From: Dryas octopetala
Lineage: Eukaryota; Streptophyta; Magnoliopsida; Rosales; Rosaceae
Direction of reading: 5' to 3'
Assembly: GCA_963921425.1 (NCBI GenBank)
Contig: OY992833.1
Coordinates: forward strand, 27,142,698 to 27,206,697
DNA length: 64,000 nucleotides
This document shows positions 62,961-64,000 of this stretch, piece after piece (within the stretch, counting starts at the first letter, position 1; every line of letters begins with the position of its first letter). Under the pieces are notes generated by a model. The model saw nothing but the letters and a program-made list of their open reading frames with translations. It made no database searches and was not told the origin of the DNA. Both the position numbers and the translations under genes were made by a program.

Positions 62961-64000
62961 AATCTATACATAAATAAAAGGAGGTCTCACTCACTCTCAC
63001 ATTGCTTTTACCAGTAGCAGTAATTAAAGCAGAAAAAGCTTTATCTGCTTCCTCTTTTCAATCACATTTCTTTGTACCAAAACGATTCAAATTATAACCC
63101 ACTAGTTCTTGCAGAATCATCACAAGCTTGGGGTTCAGATATCTCATACCAATTCACTTTATATCTTACTTTCCAGATTAAACTTGAGTATCTCGGTTAA
63201 GCTCAATTAAATAGTTTTGTTTCTCTGCATTGCTAAATGGTATGGTGTTTCAGTTCGATCAATGCAGGAAAAGCAGGGCTATCAGAATCTGATAGCTTTA
63301 AAAGAAGAAGCTGAGATTTTGGTAACAACTACCATATAGCTTGCTAGGTGGACCACGGACAAGACAAACCAAGTCCATCACTTGCCATAAATTTGGTAGC
63401 TATGGAGGAGCTGTTCAGAAAGGTCCTATGGTTAGGGAATCTCTGCAATTTTTTCTTCCCTATAAGCCATGCCCAGTTTGTGCCCATATGATCAGATCAT
63501 TACCAACCACTCTGTTCTATCATAAATATCCAAGATATGGTGAAAAAATCCCACTTTATATGTATCTTGCTAGCTTTTCTCTCTCACTCTCATCTTTTCA
63601 TTTACCATGTTCAATATTCCAACCGGTGTTATCTTTATGGCTCTGTTTTGTTAGTTGGGTCTGCCAAAACCAGAGGGCTTGCAGTTAATTCAAAACTCAG
63701 GAATTAAAAGCCAAACAGAGACTATAAATCATAATCAACCAAAGTTGGTGGGAGAAAAGTCAAAAAACAAACCAAAATTGAAACAGCTGGTGCAGAGCTA
63801 AAGATCATGCATGTTTAAGCTGCTAGGCTTAGGCTGCAATATTTCACTTGGGGGTCCTGTTGTGGTTTTATTTGAGAATTCAGAGTCCGATGGGTCAATC
63901 TCAGCAGATTCCCACCAAGAGAATTAAATGCAGCTACTACTACAGAGACCGCCATAACTCTTTGTCACTGCCATGATATTGTGATGTCCAAGTGATGTAA
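62961..64000 (+). other. Possible start of a transcript leaving the window; not resolved
   Basis: CATAAATAAAAGG (about 62967-62980) is followed by a CT-rich leader-like stretch, and a 115-codon frame lies at 63341-63688. I recognise no protein domain, and I did not find a known miRNA sequence. It may be a leader or a non-coding RNA of a gene to the right. Confidence 0.25.

Noticed and set aside
63341-63688. 115-codon frame at the right edge as a protein gene
   Set aside because: No domain, low-complexity C-terminal part, and no splice evidence; kept only as an unresolved transcript candidate.

Overview
This is nuclear DNA of a flowering plant. Genes are spliced with GT-AG introns, intergenic DNA is AT-rich, and the transposon load is typical of plants (MULE/MITE, hAT, CACTA, a TRIM and SINE-like retroposons). 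The protein families are plant-specific or have plant-type architecture: BURP polygalacturonase beta-subunit, DUF1645, R2R3-MYB, beta-carbonic anhydrase and chloroplast alkenal/one oxidoreductase. A woody eudicot, perhaps Rosaceae, fits my impression of the proteins, but no search was run.

Layout. (1) 2741-8606, minus: a 19-exon STE20/BLUS1-type kinase with an hAT element downstream of it. (2) 12928-13860, plus: a single-exon DUF1645 protein with G-box, TCP-like and TATA motifs upstream. (3) 16922-20019, minus: an 8-exon AMSH2-type JAMM deubiquitinase. (4) 20.9-25.5 kb: gene-poor, with a small old TRIM. (5) 25999-29112, plus: a cytosolic-type beta-carbonic anhydrase, with a non-coding first exon. 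(6) 30.7-38.0 kb: a subgroup-15 (WER/GL1-like) R2R3-MYB locus present twice on either side of a 200-N gap. The second copy starts where a contig starts and the first ends at the homologous point, so this looks like two haplotypes laid end to end and not a real duplication. The first copy carries a 2.6-kb Pack-MULE that holds a clathrin heavy chain exon, with an hAT element nested inside, and its MYB intron holds a MITE with an extreme G-only block. (7) 39.0-41.7 kb: a CACTA element and a nest of three MITEs. (8) 42200-44371, minus, and 45396-47412, plus: a chloroplast alkenal/one oxidoreductase head to head with a small OB-fold protein. (9) 47.4-57.3 kb: no gene recognised, but a full-length retroposon, a 958-bp element with 295-bp inverted arms, satellite-like repeats and a MITE. 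(10) 57455-59535, plus: a BURP polygalacturonase-1 beta-like protein with 21 FxxY motifs. (11) 59.5-64.0 kb: no confident gene.

The genes are independently transcribed housekeeping, signalling and cell-wall genes and do not form a pathway. The most unusual signal runs across the whole window. At least seven insertions are very short (most 15-25 bp): little more than 'CC + A-run' flanked by 11-16-bp direct repeats. They look like retroposon insertions in which almost only the 3' tail was copied. Three longer insertions (133-232 bp) have the same kind of tail.
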